DNA of 64,000 nt, taken from contig NC_057317.1 in assembly GCF_000687475.1 (NCBI RefSeq), forward strand, positions 5,890,501 through 5,954,500. The letters run 5' to 3'. This DNA is from Ustilaginoidea virens (lineage: Eukaryota; Ascomycota; Sordariomycetes; Hypocreales; Clavicipitaceae). A program made the position numbers and the translations under genes. This document shows, one piece after another, positions 10,540-22,056 of the stretch (positions are counted from its first letter, which is position 1; the number at the start of each line of letters is the position of its first letter). A model generated the notes under the pieces. The model did no database searches, had not been told where the DNA came from, and saw nothing but the letters and a program-made list of their open reading frames with translations.

Positions 10540-13500
10540 ATGGCAGGCGACAGAGCACATCCGAGCACGGCCCGTACCCCTGCCAGACCGGCAGCCAAGC
10601 CAGCTGGCTCGGCCACTGCGTCGGCCAAGCAGCGATCCATCATGTCCTTCTTCCAGAAGTCCTCGCCTGCCGGTCCCGCGTCTTCGCCGACCACGCGTGA
10701 TAAGGTCACTCCTGATTCTCAACCTTCATGTTTGAAAGAGACCACCAAAGCCAACTCTCTTCCCAAGTCCAAGCCGTCCGTGAAGCTATCCACACCTGTT
10801 CCGAGCAGTGACGCCATCGAGCCAGCGAGTTCACAGGAAAACGACGACCCTGCAACCGCCATGAGAACCAGAAGAGGCACCTTGCTTTCCCCCACAGCCG
10901 CGTCCTCCAGTAATAAACTGGTCAAGAAAGCCGCTCCAAAGGCTGTCGCTGGTAGCAGCCCATGCCGAAAGGTAAGGCCCCCCCCCGAGAGCTCTCGGTA
11001 ACAGCTTTGGCCAGGCTCATTGCGACAGTGGTTCCTTTGGTTCCCTTTTTTGCTGATTGTCTGCCCTCTTATAGGCGAAGAAGGTTGTTTCGTATGCCGA
11101 ATCGTCCGAAGAAGACGAGCCGTTCAACTATGGTGGCAGGGCTGAGACTCGACGCAATCGTGGCCGCACCGTTGTGAAAGATGAGGACGAATACGACGAG
11201 GATGGCGCCGCGTCTCAAGTTGAAGACGATGGTATGCTGTATATTCCTCTACCATGCATGATTTCTTGCTGTGCTAATTGCAATTCCAGACGACATGGCC
11301 GACTTTATTGCGTCTGAAGACTCGGAGGACGACCGCCGCCAATCCAAGAAGCGAAAGCGTTCCGCAAAACCACAGACCGCCCGAAAGCGCTCCAACGTTT
11401 CCCCTCCGCTTCCTTCCAAGGCCGAAACGCCTATCCCCGACTTGGACGACGATGATATGAACAAAGCTCCTACCACATCAACCACTTCCCAGTGGAGCTA
11501 TGACCCCGAAGCGACCAACAAGCGACCTGTTGTCAAACCCACGGAGCGAACCGCGCCCAGGGACCCCAAATACAAGGAAAAGGCGCACACAAAGGAACCC
11601 GAGGACCGCTATCCCTGGTTGGCTAATATTCGCGACAAGGAGAAAAGGCTTCCCAACGATCCAGAGTATGACCCAAGAACCATCTACATCCCGCCAATGG
11701 CCTGGAGCAAATTCTCCCCGTTTGAGAAGCAGTACTGGGAAATCAAGCAGAACTTGTGGGATACCATCGTCTTCTTCAAGAAGGGCAAGTTCTATGAACT
11801 CTATGAGAACGACGCAACCATTGGCCACCAGCAATTCGATTTCAAAATGACGGACAGAGTCAACATGCGAATGGTGGGAGTTCCCGAAAGCTCACTCGAT
11901 CACTGGGTCAACCAGTTCATTGCGAAACAATACAAGGTGGCAAGAGTAGACCAGATGGAGACCAACCTTGGAAAGGAGATGCGCGAGCGACAAGACAAGA
12001 GCGGGAAGAAGGCGGATAAAGTCATATCTCGCGAGCTTTCTTGCGTGCTCACCGCAGGCACGCTTGTTGACGGTGGTATGCTGCAGGACGACATGGCTGC
12101 CTACTGTGTTGCCATCAAGGAGTCAGTTGCCGACGGCATACCGTCATTTGGCATCGCCTTTGCAGACACTGCCACGGGCCGCTTCCAGCTGTCAGGGTTT
12201 GTCGACGATGTCGACCTTACCAAGTTTGAAACCTTTGTCGCGCAGGTTGGTCCTCGCGAGCTGCTTCTGGAAAAGTCTTGCCTCTCCACCAAGGCGTTGC
12301 GAATCCTCAAGAACAACACCAGCCCCACAACCATCTGGACCTACCTGAAGCCCGGCAGCGAATTCTGGGACGCGGATACCTCTCGGCGCGAGCTCAAATG
12401 CGGCAACTATTTCGCATCCGAACATAATGAAGATGGCATTTGGCCAGAGGTGCTGCAGCAATGCAAAGACGATGACCTGGTCATGTCTGCCTTTGGCGCC
12501 TTGGTATCCTACCTCAAGTTCCTGCAGTTGGAAGGACCGCTACTCTCGCAGGGCAACTTTGACACGTACAATCCCATTCAGAAGAATGGCACTCTCGTCT
12601 TGGACGGACAAACATTGACAAACTTGGAGTTATTTGCCAACTCTTCCGACGGCTCGACAGACGGCACCTTGTTCACCTTGCTCAACAGGTGCATCACACC
12701 ATTTGGAAAGCGATTGTTTCGTCAGTGGGTGGCTCATCCCCTGTGCGACATTGAGCGGATCAACGAACGATTGGACGCAGTTGAGATGCTAAACAGTGAC
12801 CCGACGGTTCGGGAGCAATTCGCATCTCAGCTTATGAAGATGCCGGACTTGGAGCGATTGATTTCTCGCATCCATGCCGGGGCATGCAAGCCCGAAGACT
12901 TTGTCCGAGTGCTGGAGGGCTTCGAGCAGATAGAGTACACCATGAGTCTCCTCTCGGCCTTTAGGGGCGGAAATGGCATAGTCGACCGGCTAATCTCATC
13001 CATGCCTGACCTGGAAGAACCGCTGAGCTTCTGGAAAACGGCATTTGACCGCCAAAGGGCTCGCCAAGAGAAAATACTGATCCCCGGACGCGGCATCGAG
13101 CCGGACTTTGACGAGAGCTTGGCTCGTATGGATGAGGTGAAGAATCAACTAGACGACTTGCTAAGCGCCAAGAAGACGGAGCTCAAGTGCCGCAGCCTCA
13201 AGTATACCGATGTCGGCAAAGAAGTATACCAGATGGAAGCGCCTAAAAGCGTCAAGGTCCCCTCAAGCTGGCGCCAAATGTCGTCCACCAAGGACGTGAA
13301 GCGATGGTACTTTGGCCAGCTCACCCAGCTTGTCAGAGAGCTCCAAGAGGCCGAAGAGCTGCACTCGCAGCTAGTGAGAGAGATTGCATCACGGCTATTC
13401 AGGAAGTTCGACGTCGAGTACAACACTTGGTTGCGCGCAATCAAGATCATCGCCCAACTCGACTGCCTCGTCAGTCTGGCCAAGGCGTCTAGCTCCTTGG

Positions 13501-14461
13501 GAGAGCCGGCATGCAGGCCGCAGTTTTTTGACCACGAGCGCAGTTTTGTCGACTTTGACGAATTGCGCCACCCGTGTATGATTAATACGGTCGACGACTT
13601 TATACCGAACGGCATCAAGCTCGGTGGAGACCGGGCCAAGATCAATTTGTTGACGGGCGCCAATGCGGCGGGGAAGTCAACCGTCCTTAGAATGGTATGT
13701 TTTTTTTTTCCCACAGGCCAACGTTTCTCTGGATGACCATGAAGCTGACCGTGGTTTTATTTTCTTTTCCTCTTTTCTTTTACAAGTCTTGCGTGGCTGT
13801 CATCATGGCACAAATCGGATGCTATGTCCCAGCGGTTTCTGCTCGTCTCACGCCAGTGGATCGCATCATGTCACGACTGGGTGCCAACGACAACATTTTC
13901 GCGGCACAATCCACCTTTTTCGTAGAGCTCTCGGAAACCAAGAAGATCCTGGCAGAGGCCACACCGCGGTCCATGGTGATTCTCGATGAGCTGGGTAGAG
14001 GAACAAGCTCGTACGACGGGGTTGCCGTCGCGCAGGCGGTGCTGCATCACGTCGCAACCCACATTGGCTGCCTAGGCTTCTTCGCCACTCACTACCACTC
14101 GCTTGCGACCGAGTTTGAGAATCACCCCGAGATTGAAGAGAAGAGGATGCAAATCCACGTGGACGAGGAGGAGCGCAAAGTGACGTTTTTGTACAAGCTG
14201 GAAGACGGGGTTGCCGAGGGCAGCTTCGGCATGCACTGCGCAGCCATGTGCGGCATTCCCGACCGCGTGATCGAGCGAGCAGAGGTTGCTGCGCGCGAAT
14301 GGGAGCACACGAGTCGGCTGAAGGAAAGCTTGGAAAAGGCAAAAACCGGGTGTTACATTCCACTTGGGGTTCTCAGCGACGTCGGCAGCTTGCTAGGGGG
14401 CAAGGGAGACATTGGGAGCAAGGGTGTGGAAGTGCTTCTTAAGGCTATCGAATGCTTGTGA
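10540..14461 (+). CDS. MSH6: DNA mismatch repair ATPase MutS homologue 6
   Basis: Four exons: 10540-10971, 11075-11231, 11290-13694 and 13787-14461, giving 1222 residues, the usual size for fungal MSH6. With MSH2 it forms MutS-alpha, the nuclear sensor of base mismatches and small loops. A PCNA-binding box QRSIMSFF is at residues 31-38, as expected for MSH6. A charged disordered region follows. The mismatch-wedging Phe-x-Glu motif is GKFYEL (F364, E366). The ATPase has Walker A GANAAGKST (about 986-994) and Walker B VILDELGRGTSS (about 1062-1073). All introns are GT-AG and keep frame: intron 1 is phase 0, intron 2 splits GAC, intron 3 (92 bases) falls just after Walker A, before SCVAVIMAQIG. 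The start is the first ATG giving the PIP box. Nothing suggests damage. It converges with the transaldolase gene 264 bases away. Confidence 0.95.
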
Positions 14462-14725
14462 CGGCCCTGTCCCAGTTGGCTTTGACGGGGATCGGGCCTT
14501 TGGGGTTTTTTTGGTTTTTTTTTTGGTCCAGCTTATCGGGTTGGCGTGCCTTTGTGGCGTGAGGTTCTCGATCTCGGTTGAGACGTGCTTCGCGAAAAGT
14601 GTAACTGAATGGAAAATGTATGTCGGGCTGTACGAATTATACCTTTTTGTTTGCGAAACGTACATACATGACAGGATACCTGCTGTATATTGATTGATTG
14701 TCTACATGTAGGCATTGCTCAGCCG

Positions 14726-16216
14726 TCACTGCCCGTGCAGACTCCCCACGCCGGCAACCAAGGCCTCCATCTTTTCCTGAAAGTCGCAAAAGTAATTGAT
14801 GGCCTGAACAAGCTTGGCCTCGCTCGCCCCGAAAGCGCTCCTGGCAAAGGCGAGCCGCCAGGCACTCTCGTCGTCGAGGATGGCGTCGTACTCGGCGTCC
14901 AGGCTGACGGGCTGGGCGAGGTAGGTGCCGAGGCTGCCGGTCCAGGACGCCGCGTCGGTGGCGGCGAGCTGGCGGAGGAGCGGGGGCGCGACGGTGATGT
15001 GGTGGACGCCGGCGAGCTGCATGACTTGGTCGGTGGAGGTGAGGGAGGCGGCGAGGACTTGGGTCCGGAGGGCGTGGGCGGCGTAGTAGTGCTGGGAGAG
15101 GCGGGTGAAGGGGAAGGAGGGACTGGGGTCGACGTATCTGGATGGCGAGGCGGGTGTGAGAAGGGTGGGGGGGAAAGGGAAGAAGAGGAAAGCGAGGGAT
15201 TGGGGTTGGTGTATCTGGATGGTTGAGATGAAAGAAGGGGGGAGAGGGGGGAAGACGAGAGGAGAAGGAAGATTAAACAGTAAGGGAGAATAGGATGGAA
15301 CAGAACGGCAGCACAAGCTCACCCGTCTTCGAAATGCACCTTGAGCTCGTTGACGTAGGGCGCAATATAGGTGCACCCGACGTGGCCGGCCAAGGCCGCC
15401 TGCTCCATGCAAAACATGGTCGTGGCCAGCGTGGCGATGCCCTCCTTCTGCAGGACCCGGCAGGCCTGCAGGCCCTCCCAGGTGGCAGGGATCTTGACGC
15501 AGACGCGGCCGGGGCCGACGTCGGACAAGGCCTGGAAGAGGGCCACGATGCCTGCGCGCAGGTGCCGTCAGCGGAACAAAGCCGTCATCGGAGGGGGCCC
15601 GTGGCTCACGTACGTCTTGCGTTGGCCAGCGTGCCCTGGGTGGAGTAGGCCAGCCGGGGGTTCGTCTGGACGTGCACGTAGCCGGAGAGGTGGGGCACGA
15701 CGAGCAGCTGCAGCTTGACCATCTGGGGGGGATTGGCAGGTGAGACGGAGAACCCGGTTGGAGGGGAGGGGAGGGGGTGGGGGTTTTGCAGACGCACGAG
15801 GATGTCGACGATGAACTCGCCGGGAGAGGCGGGCGGTTGGAGGTGGCGGAGGCGGGATGCGTCGGCGGCGGCTTGCTGGACGAGGGTGCGGTGGAGCGGT
15901 TTGCAGAGCTCAAAGTAGGCGATGGCCCGTGGGGAGGGGGTGGGTCAGCGGGCGGTCCGGAGCGGGAGCAGGCGGGGCGGGAGCGGGGTGCCGGAGGCGG
16001 TCAGGTACCTGGTTGGACGTGCAGTCGGCAAAGGGGCCGAGGGTCTGGGCCACTGCGAGGCAGCTGGCACGTTAGAGGCGATTGACTGGTAGGATACTCC
16101 GTGCATCATACGTGCAACAGAGCGGGGATGTGGGTGTGGGGCGGCGTACCCTCTGCGTCGAGGGTGTCGCAGTCGACCTGGGTGGTTTGGCGGAGGAGGT
16201 CGAGCAGCGACGGCAT
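14726..16216 (-). CDS. transaldolase-family enzyme, short fungal type, with an irregular intron
   Basis: Six exons on the reverse strand: 16216-16150, 16052-16009, 15926-15798, 15722-15614, 15551-15323 and 15137-14726, giving 329 residues. Transaldolases move a dihydroxyacetone unit between sugar phosphates in the pentose phosphate pathway. Seen here: MPSLLDLLRQTTQVDCDTLD start, the DCTSNQ motif (Asp32, Asn36), NPRLAYSTQGTLANA, the catalytic-lysine block RVCVKIPATWEG (Lys136 by analogy) and CTYIAPYVNEL. It belongs to the shorter group sometimes found near metabolic clusters, not the classic TAL1 group. Four introns are GT-AG. The second (16008-15927) has a GTACCTGA donor but no AG on the sense strand before exon 3; the first AG (15910-15909) would remove six conserved residues in frame. 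Either a non-canonical acceptor, a six-residue loss, or a lesion or assembly error explains it. It is divergent from COX10. Confidence 0.8.
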
Positions 16217-16610
16217 GGCGATAGGTAATTCTGCGATGGTGATGACGCTGTGGCGATGGAAGACGCTGGTGGCGATGGAGGATGCTGATGGCGATGGACG
16301 ACGCTGATGGCAATGGAAAACGCGGTGGATGGGACCCCGACGGCACCGTCTGCTTTATAGCCCAGCCGGGCCGCCAAAATGCTGGTCGCACCTGTCGGCG
16401 CCGGACAGGTTCACCCTGCGCCGGTTGCCGCCGCCCCACTTCCCCGCCCCCGTCACATGACTCGCCACGTGGCTGCCTTTCTTCAAGCTCCGCAAAAGTC
16501 CAACAAAGCGAAACGAAACAGCAACCTCTTCACCACCACCCGCCCTCCTGCGCTTCCACCCCCGCGACGAGCAAATCCGCCATGCCCACGTGCCCCAGGA
16601 GACGCCGATA
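16217..16610. promoter_or_regulatory. shared divergent promoter, transaldolase and COX10
   Basis: 394 bases separate the two start codons. The side near the transaldolase carries an imperfect GATGG-type repeat (about 16,225-16,320), with a CT-rich part near COX10. No specific factor site is claimed. Confidence 0.4.
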
Positions 16611-18185
16611 ATGCGCTCGATCCCACCTCTGCCCGGCGGCGCACCACGAGTCCGCGCCCTCCTGGGGAGCAACACCAGCCTGCCGTGGCCCTGGCGGTCC
16701 GCCCGCAGCCCTCGGGCGGCTGCTCTGCGCCCCCTCGCCCTCGCCGCTGCCGCCGACTCTGCCGGCACCAGAAACGCCGCCTTTTTCCTGTCGAACCGCT
16801 CCTTTGACCGCTCCAGCTGCCTCGACTCCGTCGTCGCCAGACGCGCACCCGCCGCAGCCGTACGTGGCCGTGTCCGCGCACAAACCACCACCACCAACAG
16901 CGATACCATCACCAACACGACCACCAACACCACCTCCGCCGGCCCCTTCACAGCCAACGTTCCGCACGCATCGCCGCAGCTCCCTCCGCACCGCAGGCGG
17001 CAGGCGCGGAAGCAAGCCGTCGGCCCGGATCAGTCACCAGACGGCGCTCTCCCGGCCAATGCGTCGTCCATCCTGACCAGCGTGGCGGCGGCCCAGCCGG
17101 CCCGCTCGCTGCGCCGTACCATGGCCGCGTTCCTCTCCCTCTCGAAACCGCGGCTGACCGTGCTCATCGTGCTGACGGCCATGGCGCCCTACGCCCTGTA
17201 CCCCGTGCCCGAGATGCTCACGCCCTCCATGACGGAGACGCCGAGCCTGAGCCCCCTGACGCTGCTCTTCCTCACCACCGGCACGGCCCTGTGCTCCGCG
17301 AGCGCCAACGCCCTCAACATGCTCTACGAGCCGGGCACCGATGCCAAGATGTCGAGGACGAGGAACAGGCCCCTCGTGCGCGGGCTGGTGTCGCCGCGGC
17401 TGGCGGCGCTCTTCGCCCTCGCCGCGGGGGCCGCCGGCGTCGGCGCCCTCTACTTCGGCGTCAACTCCACCGTGTCGTGGCTGGGGTTGTCCAACATTGT
17501 CCTGTACGCGGGCGTGTACACGCCGCTCAAGGCGGTGACGGCGCTCAACACGTGGGTCGGGGCCGTGGTCGGCGGCATCCCCCCGCTGATGGGGTGGGCC
17601 GCCGCCGCCGGCGAGGCCGCCACCCGCGACGGCTCGTGGCGCGAGCTGCTGTTCGCCGGCGACGGCTCGTCCGCCGGCGGCTGGCTGCTCGCCGCGCTGC
17701 TGTTCGCCTGGCAGTTCCCGCACTTCATGGCCCTCAGCTGGACCATCCGCGACGAGTACCGCGCCGCCGGGCTGCGCATGCTGGCCTGGACCAACCCCGC
17801 GCGCAACGGCCGCGTGGCCCTGCGGTACAGCCTGGCCTTCCTGCCGCTGTGCCTGGGCCTCTGCGCCGCCGGCGTGACCGAGTGGTCCTTTGCCGCGACC
17901 AGCCTGCCCGTGAACCTGTGGCTGGCCGCGCAGGCCGCGCGGTTCTGGCGCCTCGGCGGCCACGGCGGCAGCGCGCGCGGCCTCTTCTGGGCCAGCGTCT
18001 GGCACCTGCCGAGCGTCATGATCCTGGCGCTGCTGCAGAAGAAGGGCATGTGGAGCCGGGCGTGGCGCAGCGTGTGCGGCGGCGGCGACAGCGGCGACGG
18101 TGAGGCGGGCGTGTGGGAGGACGACGAGCTGGACGAGATGGCGGGCATGACGGCGGCCAGGGTGGAGAGCCTCGGGGGGAGATGA
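16611..18185 (+). CDS. COX10: mitochondrial protohaem IX farnesyltransferase (haem O synthase)
   Basis: A 524-residue intronless member of the UbiA prenyltransferase family. It adds a farnesyl group to haem b in the inner mitochondrial membrane, making haem O, the precursor of haem A for cytochrome c oxidase. The first 170 residues are rich in Arg, Ser, Ala and Thr, as expected for a mitochondrial presequence and linker. The catalytic region begins SLSKPRLTVLIVLTAMAPY. The first Asp-rich prenyl-diphosphate motif is ANALNMLYEPGTDAKMSRT (about 231-249), followed by RNRPL. Later conserved blocks are YTPLKAVTALNTWVG, GGIPPLMGW and WQFPHFMALSW. About nine membrane spans can be seen. The frame is open back to 16590 only on GTG, so I chose the ATG at 16611. 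The C-terminus after the last span is Gly/Asp/Glu-rich. Confidence 0.93.
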   Translation: MRSIPPLPGGAPRVRALLGSNTSLPWPWRSARSPRAAALRPLALAAAADSAGTRNAAFFLSNRSFDRSSCLDSVVARRAPAAAVRGRVRAQTTTTNSDTITNTTTNTTSAGPFTANVPHASPQLPPHRRRQARKQAVGPDQSPDGALPANASSILTSVAAAQPARSLRRTMAAFLSLSKPRLTVLIVLTAMAPYALYPVPEMLTPSMTETPSLSPLTLLFLTTGTALCSASANALNMLYEPGTDAKMSRTRNRPLVRGLVSPRLAALFALAAGAAGVGALYFGVNSTVSWLGLSNIVLYAGVYTPLKAVTALNTWVGAVVGGIPPLMGWAAAAGEAATRDGSWRELLFAGDGSSAGGWLLAALLFAWQFPHFMALSWTIRDEYRAAGLRMLAWTNPARNGRVALRYSLAFLPLCLGLCAAGVTEWSFAATSLPVNLWLAAQAARFWRLGGHGGSARGLFWASVWHLPSVMILALLQKKGMWSRAWRSVCGGGDSGDGEAGVWEDDELDEMAGMTAARVESLGGR

Positions 18186-19371
18186 GGGGTGCCGTGAACG
18201 TGCGTTTTGCGGGTGTTGGAGAGGCCTGTACGCTAGGGATGCAGCATTGCGTGAGAAGCAAGTTGATTTGCGCTCGACATTGACGCTCGGTGTTGTCTGC
18301 GTTGATGGCGGCGTGTCTGGTTCTGCTGCTGATGCTGCTGCTGCTGCTGCTCCAGCTCCGGTCGACGGATGTTTTGCCCGGGAGTGACCACTCGAGGCCA
18401 TGGATCCGCAGTCGTCCATGTGGAATGTTTCCGAGCTCTGCACACGTCCGAGGGGATTCTGGCATGTCGCTACCTCTGTACGTGTGGAACGGGCTACTCT
18501 GCTCCCTAGACACGACTGAGTTCCTTGTTCCCAGTGTACATGGGTGGGCGTCAAGGATGCATGCGTCCATCGGTCGCCGATGCTACAAACGGTGGATCTG
18601 TGCGTTGTTCCGCCCGTGGATTAGACGGGGCCTGTGCCTGAGGATTTTCCCTCGCCCTTTTCCTACTTCTTCCGAAAATCCGTACAGGTGCCATGTGCCA
18701 CTTGACCACTTGGCGGTGATGAAGAACGAAAGCTCTGCAGAGACATGAAGCGCGGTAGCGGGCTACTTACTGAACGCGCAGCAGGAGCTGAACCAAGTCT
18801 GCCTTGCACCATTTGTCCATAGCAGTACAGCATACACAGGAAGCTTTCTCTCCCTTTTTAACCATCATCACCACACGCAATATCAGGACTTTGCTCGCGC
18901 GACGCCCTCGGAAGCGACTCTGATGCCCTATGTTTTCCCTTCACTTTGAATAAAGCGTAAAAGTTACACAGTTGAAGCTGCATCCAAGCTTTGGCTCGTA
19001 TGCACCGTCGGCAGCAAACAAGGTCGCTCGACATGGAAATCAATGCCCGAGGCATAACTTTCTTTTCGGGCTTAGCCTGGCTCCAGCTGCTGCGTGTCAG
19101 CCGGTGGGCCCTAAAAACGGGCCGCCGGGGCCACCATGACTAACTAGATGGGGCCTGCCTAAGCCCTATTACTACAGTACATACTTTTACCGCATGTTCC
19201 TCCACTGTCCCGCGTTCCTGTCCTTAGCGCCTCGCCCCTCCTCGGAGGAGACGTCACCTCAACCCCCGTATACTTTAAGCCAAGAACCAAGGAAGCAAAA
19301 AAAAGAAACAATCAAGCAAAGAAAAAAAAAAAAAAAGGCCGGCATCCCTCGCAGCCATCCTATCCTTCCTC
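18186..19371. other. intergenic after COX10
   Basis: About 1.2 kb without a supported gene. A CTG-rich microsatellite lies at 18,320-18,357 and an A-run at 19,320-19,337. A 152-residue forward frame at 18290 is mostly low-complexity leucine from the CTG repeat and shows no domain. Confidence 0.5.
18320..18357. repeat. CTG trinucleotide repeat
   Basis: Imperfect (CTG)n, about ten units, in noncoding DNA downstream of COX10. Confidence 0.85.
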
Positions 19372-19623
19372 TCAGAAGCCGAGAAAGCCGCACGCCGCCA
19401 GCCCGCAGTATCCCCTGCACCGCCGCGTCGCCCGCCACTGCGCGAGGCCCGGCTCGGCCGCCAGCACCTCGGCCACGCAGCACGTGCAGCACTTGAAGGT
19501 GTCGCGCCAGCCGTCGGTACACTCGACCACGATGTTGCGCCGGTCCGCGGTCTTGTCGTCGCCGGGGCGCTGGACGCTCCTGGCCGCGGCGAGGAGCGGG
19601 AGCACGACCCACGTCGGGCGCAT
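19372..19623 (-). CDS. candidate small secreted cysteine-rich protein
   Basis: An 83-residue frame starting with ATG at 19623. The N-terminus MRPTWVVLPLLAAARS looks like a secretion signal. The mature part holds eight cysteines in the order C..CC.CC..C..C..C (ECTDGW, FKCCTCC, RRCRGYCGLAACGF). An even number of cysteines in a short secreted chain is typical of fungal effector-like or antimicrobial-like proteins, but I recognise no family and claim no function. The ATG follows a 26-base A-tract on its own strand and an A/T-rich tract lies beyond the stop, so the frame sits between two homopolymer blocks. Against it: it is short, single-exon, and GC-rich sequence can give such frames by chance. 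Transcript evidence would decide. Confidence 0.4.
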   Translation of the reverse strand: MRPTWVVLPLLAAARSVQRPGDDKTADRRNIVVECTDGWRDTFKCCTCCVAEVLAAEPGLAQWRATRRCRGYCGLAACGFLGF

Positions 19624-19624
19624 C

Positions 19625-19650
19625 TTTTTTTTTTTTTTTTTTTTTTTTTT
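19625..19650. repeat. T26 homopolymer
   Basis: An uninterrupted run of 26 T on the plus strand directly upstream of the 8-Cys frame, that is, a poly-A leader on the reverse strand. It may also be a poly-A relic of a retroposed sequence. Confidence 0.9.
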
Positions 19651-20622
19651 GTTGGGTTGGTCGTTTCGTCCGGCGCGGTTTCGACGAGGGTGGTGTGATT
19701 GTGAGCGTGGCTATGGGGGATATAGAGGACGGACGGGTTGTAGAGAATCCGGCTGCTTGGTTGCTGATGGCCAGCTCGGGGGGAGGGAGGGCAGGGCCAG
19801 GCGTCAAATACCGCGGCGGGGATGAGCTGCCGGCCGGGGATGAGGTGGAAATGGCCAGGCGGCAGGTTGCAAGGGCTGTCGGTAGTTGAAGCCCGCGCGC
19901 TAGCCTGGTCGGCGAGTCGCGACTGCTTACTATCCTGTGGGTGGGTGGGCACTACGTGCGCTGGAATCTGGACTGTCTGCAGAGTCTGCGCTGCTGCAAG
20001 TTGCAAGATGACGTGAAACTAGGCACGAGCGCGTAGACTACCTCGCAGGGCTGCTGGATAGTGGCCCAGGCGGTGCTCGCCCGGGTCTGTTCTGCCCCTT
20101 TGGCCAACGAGACAGTTCGGCAGCAGGCGTGTGTCGGGTGAACCCTTTGCTTTATAAATTCATTACACACTGAACTTTATAAAGTTAAAAAATAGCCGTC
20201 ATCTTCTTAGCGCGGCTGGACACAAGCCCTGCCAGGAAGAGAATGCGCCTGGATTAGATCTAATCCTGCTATTCATGGTGAAAACTACCATCTGAATACT
20301 ACATTCCATTGAGAAGAAGTTTTCTACGAATGCCTATAGCCACCAGTAGGCGGCATTCTACTACGTATGCTGATAGATTTGCGAGTTGATAACAGGGCTA
20401 GCGACGGCACAGACTGCGATCGCCACGAATTTTCACTAGTCAGTTGTTTCTGTATCGCTCCTGACCACGGACATGGGCCCAAGAGCAGCGCCTTATATTG
20501 CGACCTGGCAGCATGGTTCTAGAAGTCGCCCAATGGCCAATCAGGCCCCGTCTATGAATAGGATCTGTCGCCCCTGGGCGCTGGCGCTAGGGACCCCGGA
20601 AACCGGAGACCCACCGGGATAG

Positions 20623-20645
20623 GGAGCTAGTCCCCAAAGGGGCTA
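20623..20645. repeat. short palindrome CTAGTCCCC...GGGGCTAG
   Basis: Two arms, CTAGTCCCC and GGGGCTAG, separated by AAA, can form a hairpin. It lies about 30 bases before the dispersed repeat copy and could be part of the same element. Confidence 0.5.
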
Positions 20646-20676
20646 GACCGCGCCCTGGTAGCCCGGCAGGGCCTCC

Positions 20677-20800
20677 TCAGATCCACAGCACACAATGCCT
20701 CAAAAACGCGCGTTTGGCTGTTCCATTCAACGGATATCCTTACCCCAAACGAAGCCATGTTATTTTCTGGCGATATCCTTCAACATCCAAGGAGGGCCCA
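20677..20800. repeat. dispersed repeat, copy A
   Basis: Starts TCAGATCCACAGCACACAA and shares this start, AAAAACGCGC, TTGGCT, ATCCTTA, CAAACG and GCGATATCCTTCAACA in the same order with copy B at 33,268-33,385. Similarity ends on both sides soon after, though the preceding 20 bases are weakly alike. Class unknown. Confidence 0.65.
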
Positions 20801-21145
20801 GGTCCAAGCACATACAGTCAGTCAGGCGCGCAGAATCCGCCGTCTTGGGTTGATTGCGAGGCAAGAAAAAGAAAAAATGCAATGTCCATACGCTCCGGGA
20901 CCGGCCAGCTCACAGTCCCCGCCTCATCCTCGACATGTCTGCCATTCGAAATGCCAAATGGGGGGATGAACCCCCAGACTTCCATCTACTATACATTCAA
21001 ACTGAAGCCTGCTCTTGTGAACGAGAAGTGCCCCAGGTGACCAGCACAGGACAAACTGGTCCGTCCGTGTCCAAACAGCCTCCAGTCAACGTCAACTTCA
21101 TCAACAACTTGTCAAGGAACGAAATGGTACAAATACGCCCGGTGC

Positions 21146-21175
21146 TCTAAAAATAAATAAATAGAATAAATAAAA
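21146..21175. repeat. (TAAA)n tract in 3' flank of the Myb gene
   Basis: On the reverse (sense) strand this reads as TTTA repeats about 290 bases after the stop codon at 21461. Confidence 0.8.
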
Positions 21176-21460
21176 AGAAAAAAGGACATAGGAAACTCGG
21201 CAGTCATGTTCCATTACCGTGTATCGTTGTCCGCAAAGTGGTCCGGCCCGGGCACGTCATTAATAATCCCCCAGAACGCCAGACATGATCCTCCTTGGCC
21301 AGAGGCAAAGATCCAAAAAGGGACGCGACACAGGCCAAGCAGCGACTATTGGATAAAGAGAGAGGAAAGAAATAAACACAGACAAGGGATCCGGAACGAG
21401 GGAGAAGAGTGACCTGGCGCACTGGCAGTCGTGTGGCCGGTTGTGGCGCAACTGGTCACG

Positions 21461-22024
21461 TCATGCTCTTCCACCGCTAGGTCGAACGATCAAGGGGTCC
21501 ACGCCCGATTCTCCGCTTGGTAACCTGTGCATATCGATGTTGTAGGGGCTGCTGCCCCGCGAAACGTATCGGTGTCGCAAGCTCGCCGATGACCTTACGC
21601 TTGACGAGTACCAGTGATGGCTGCCGCCGTATGCGCCAAGAGCGTAGGATGCTGGGTGGACGCCGGTGCCGGAAGAAGGCGGGTGCGCACGGGCTGCTGC
21701 CGCGCCGCCGCGCGCCGCCTGCAAGTAGTAGTCGACGCCAGTGGTGGCCGAACTCGACGACAAGGAAAGCGCTGCGCCGGCCGAGGAGCCCGTCTCAGGA
21801 CTGCTGTAGGATGCGTCTAGTTCATCAACAGGAGTCAGGCCGATGCCGGAAATGCCGCTATCGTCGTCATACCCTGTGATGTGAGAGCCTGTCTCGAGGC
21901 GATCTCGGCGCGAAGCTGCGCGAGCGGCGCTTTGTAGATTCTTTAAGCCGTTGGACATGCACTATGCAGCAGAAGTGGGCGAGATGTTAGTATCCAGGCA
22001 GCCTAGTTGGTATCAAAGAGAAAG

Positions 22025-22056
<32 letters not shown>

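Larger units (their letters stand above)
19651..21460. other. intergenic with a dispersed-repeat copy
   Basis: About 1.8 kb. It holds one copy of a repeat shared with 33.27 kb (20,677-20,800), a short palindrome (20,623-20,645) and a (TAAA)n tract near the 3' end of the Myb gene. The 108-residue forward frame from 20714 begins inside the dispersed repeat and has no recognisable domain. Confidence 0.5.

Noticed and set aside
17034..18554. 506-codon reverse frame
   Set aside because: Antisense shadow of the GC-rich COX10 gene; Gln/Arg/Gly/Ala-rich with no domain.
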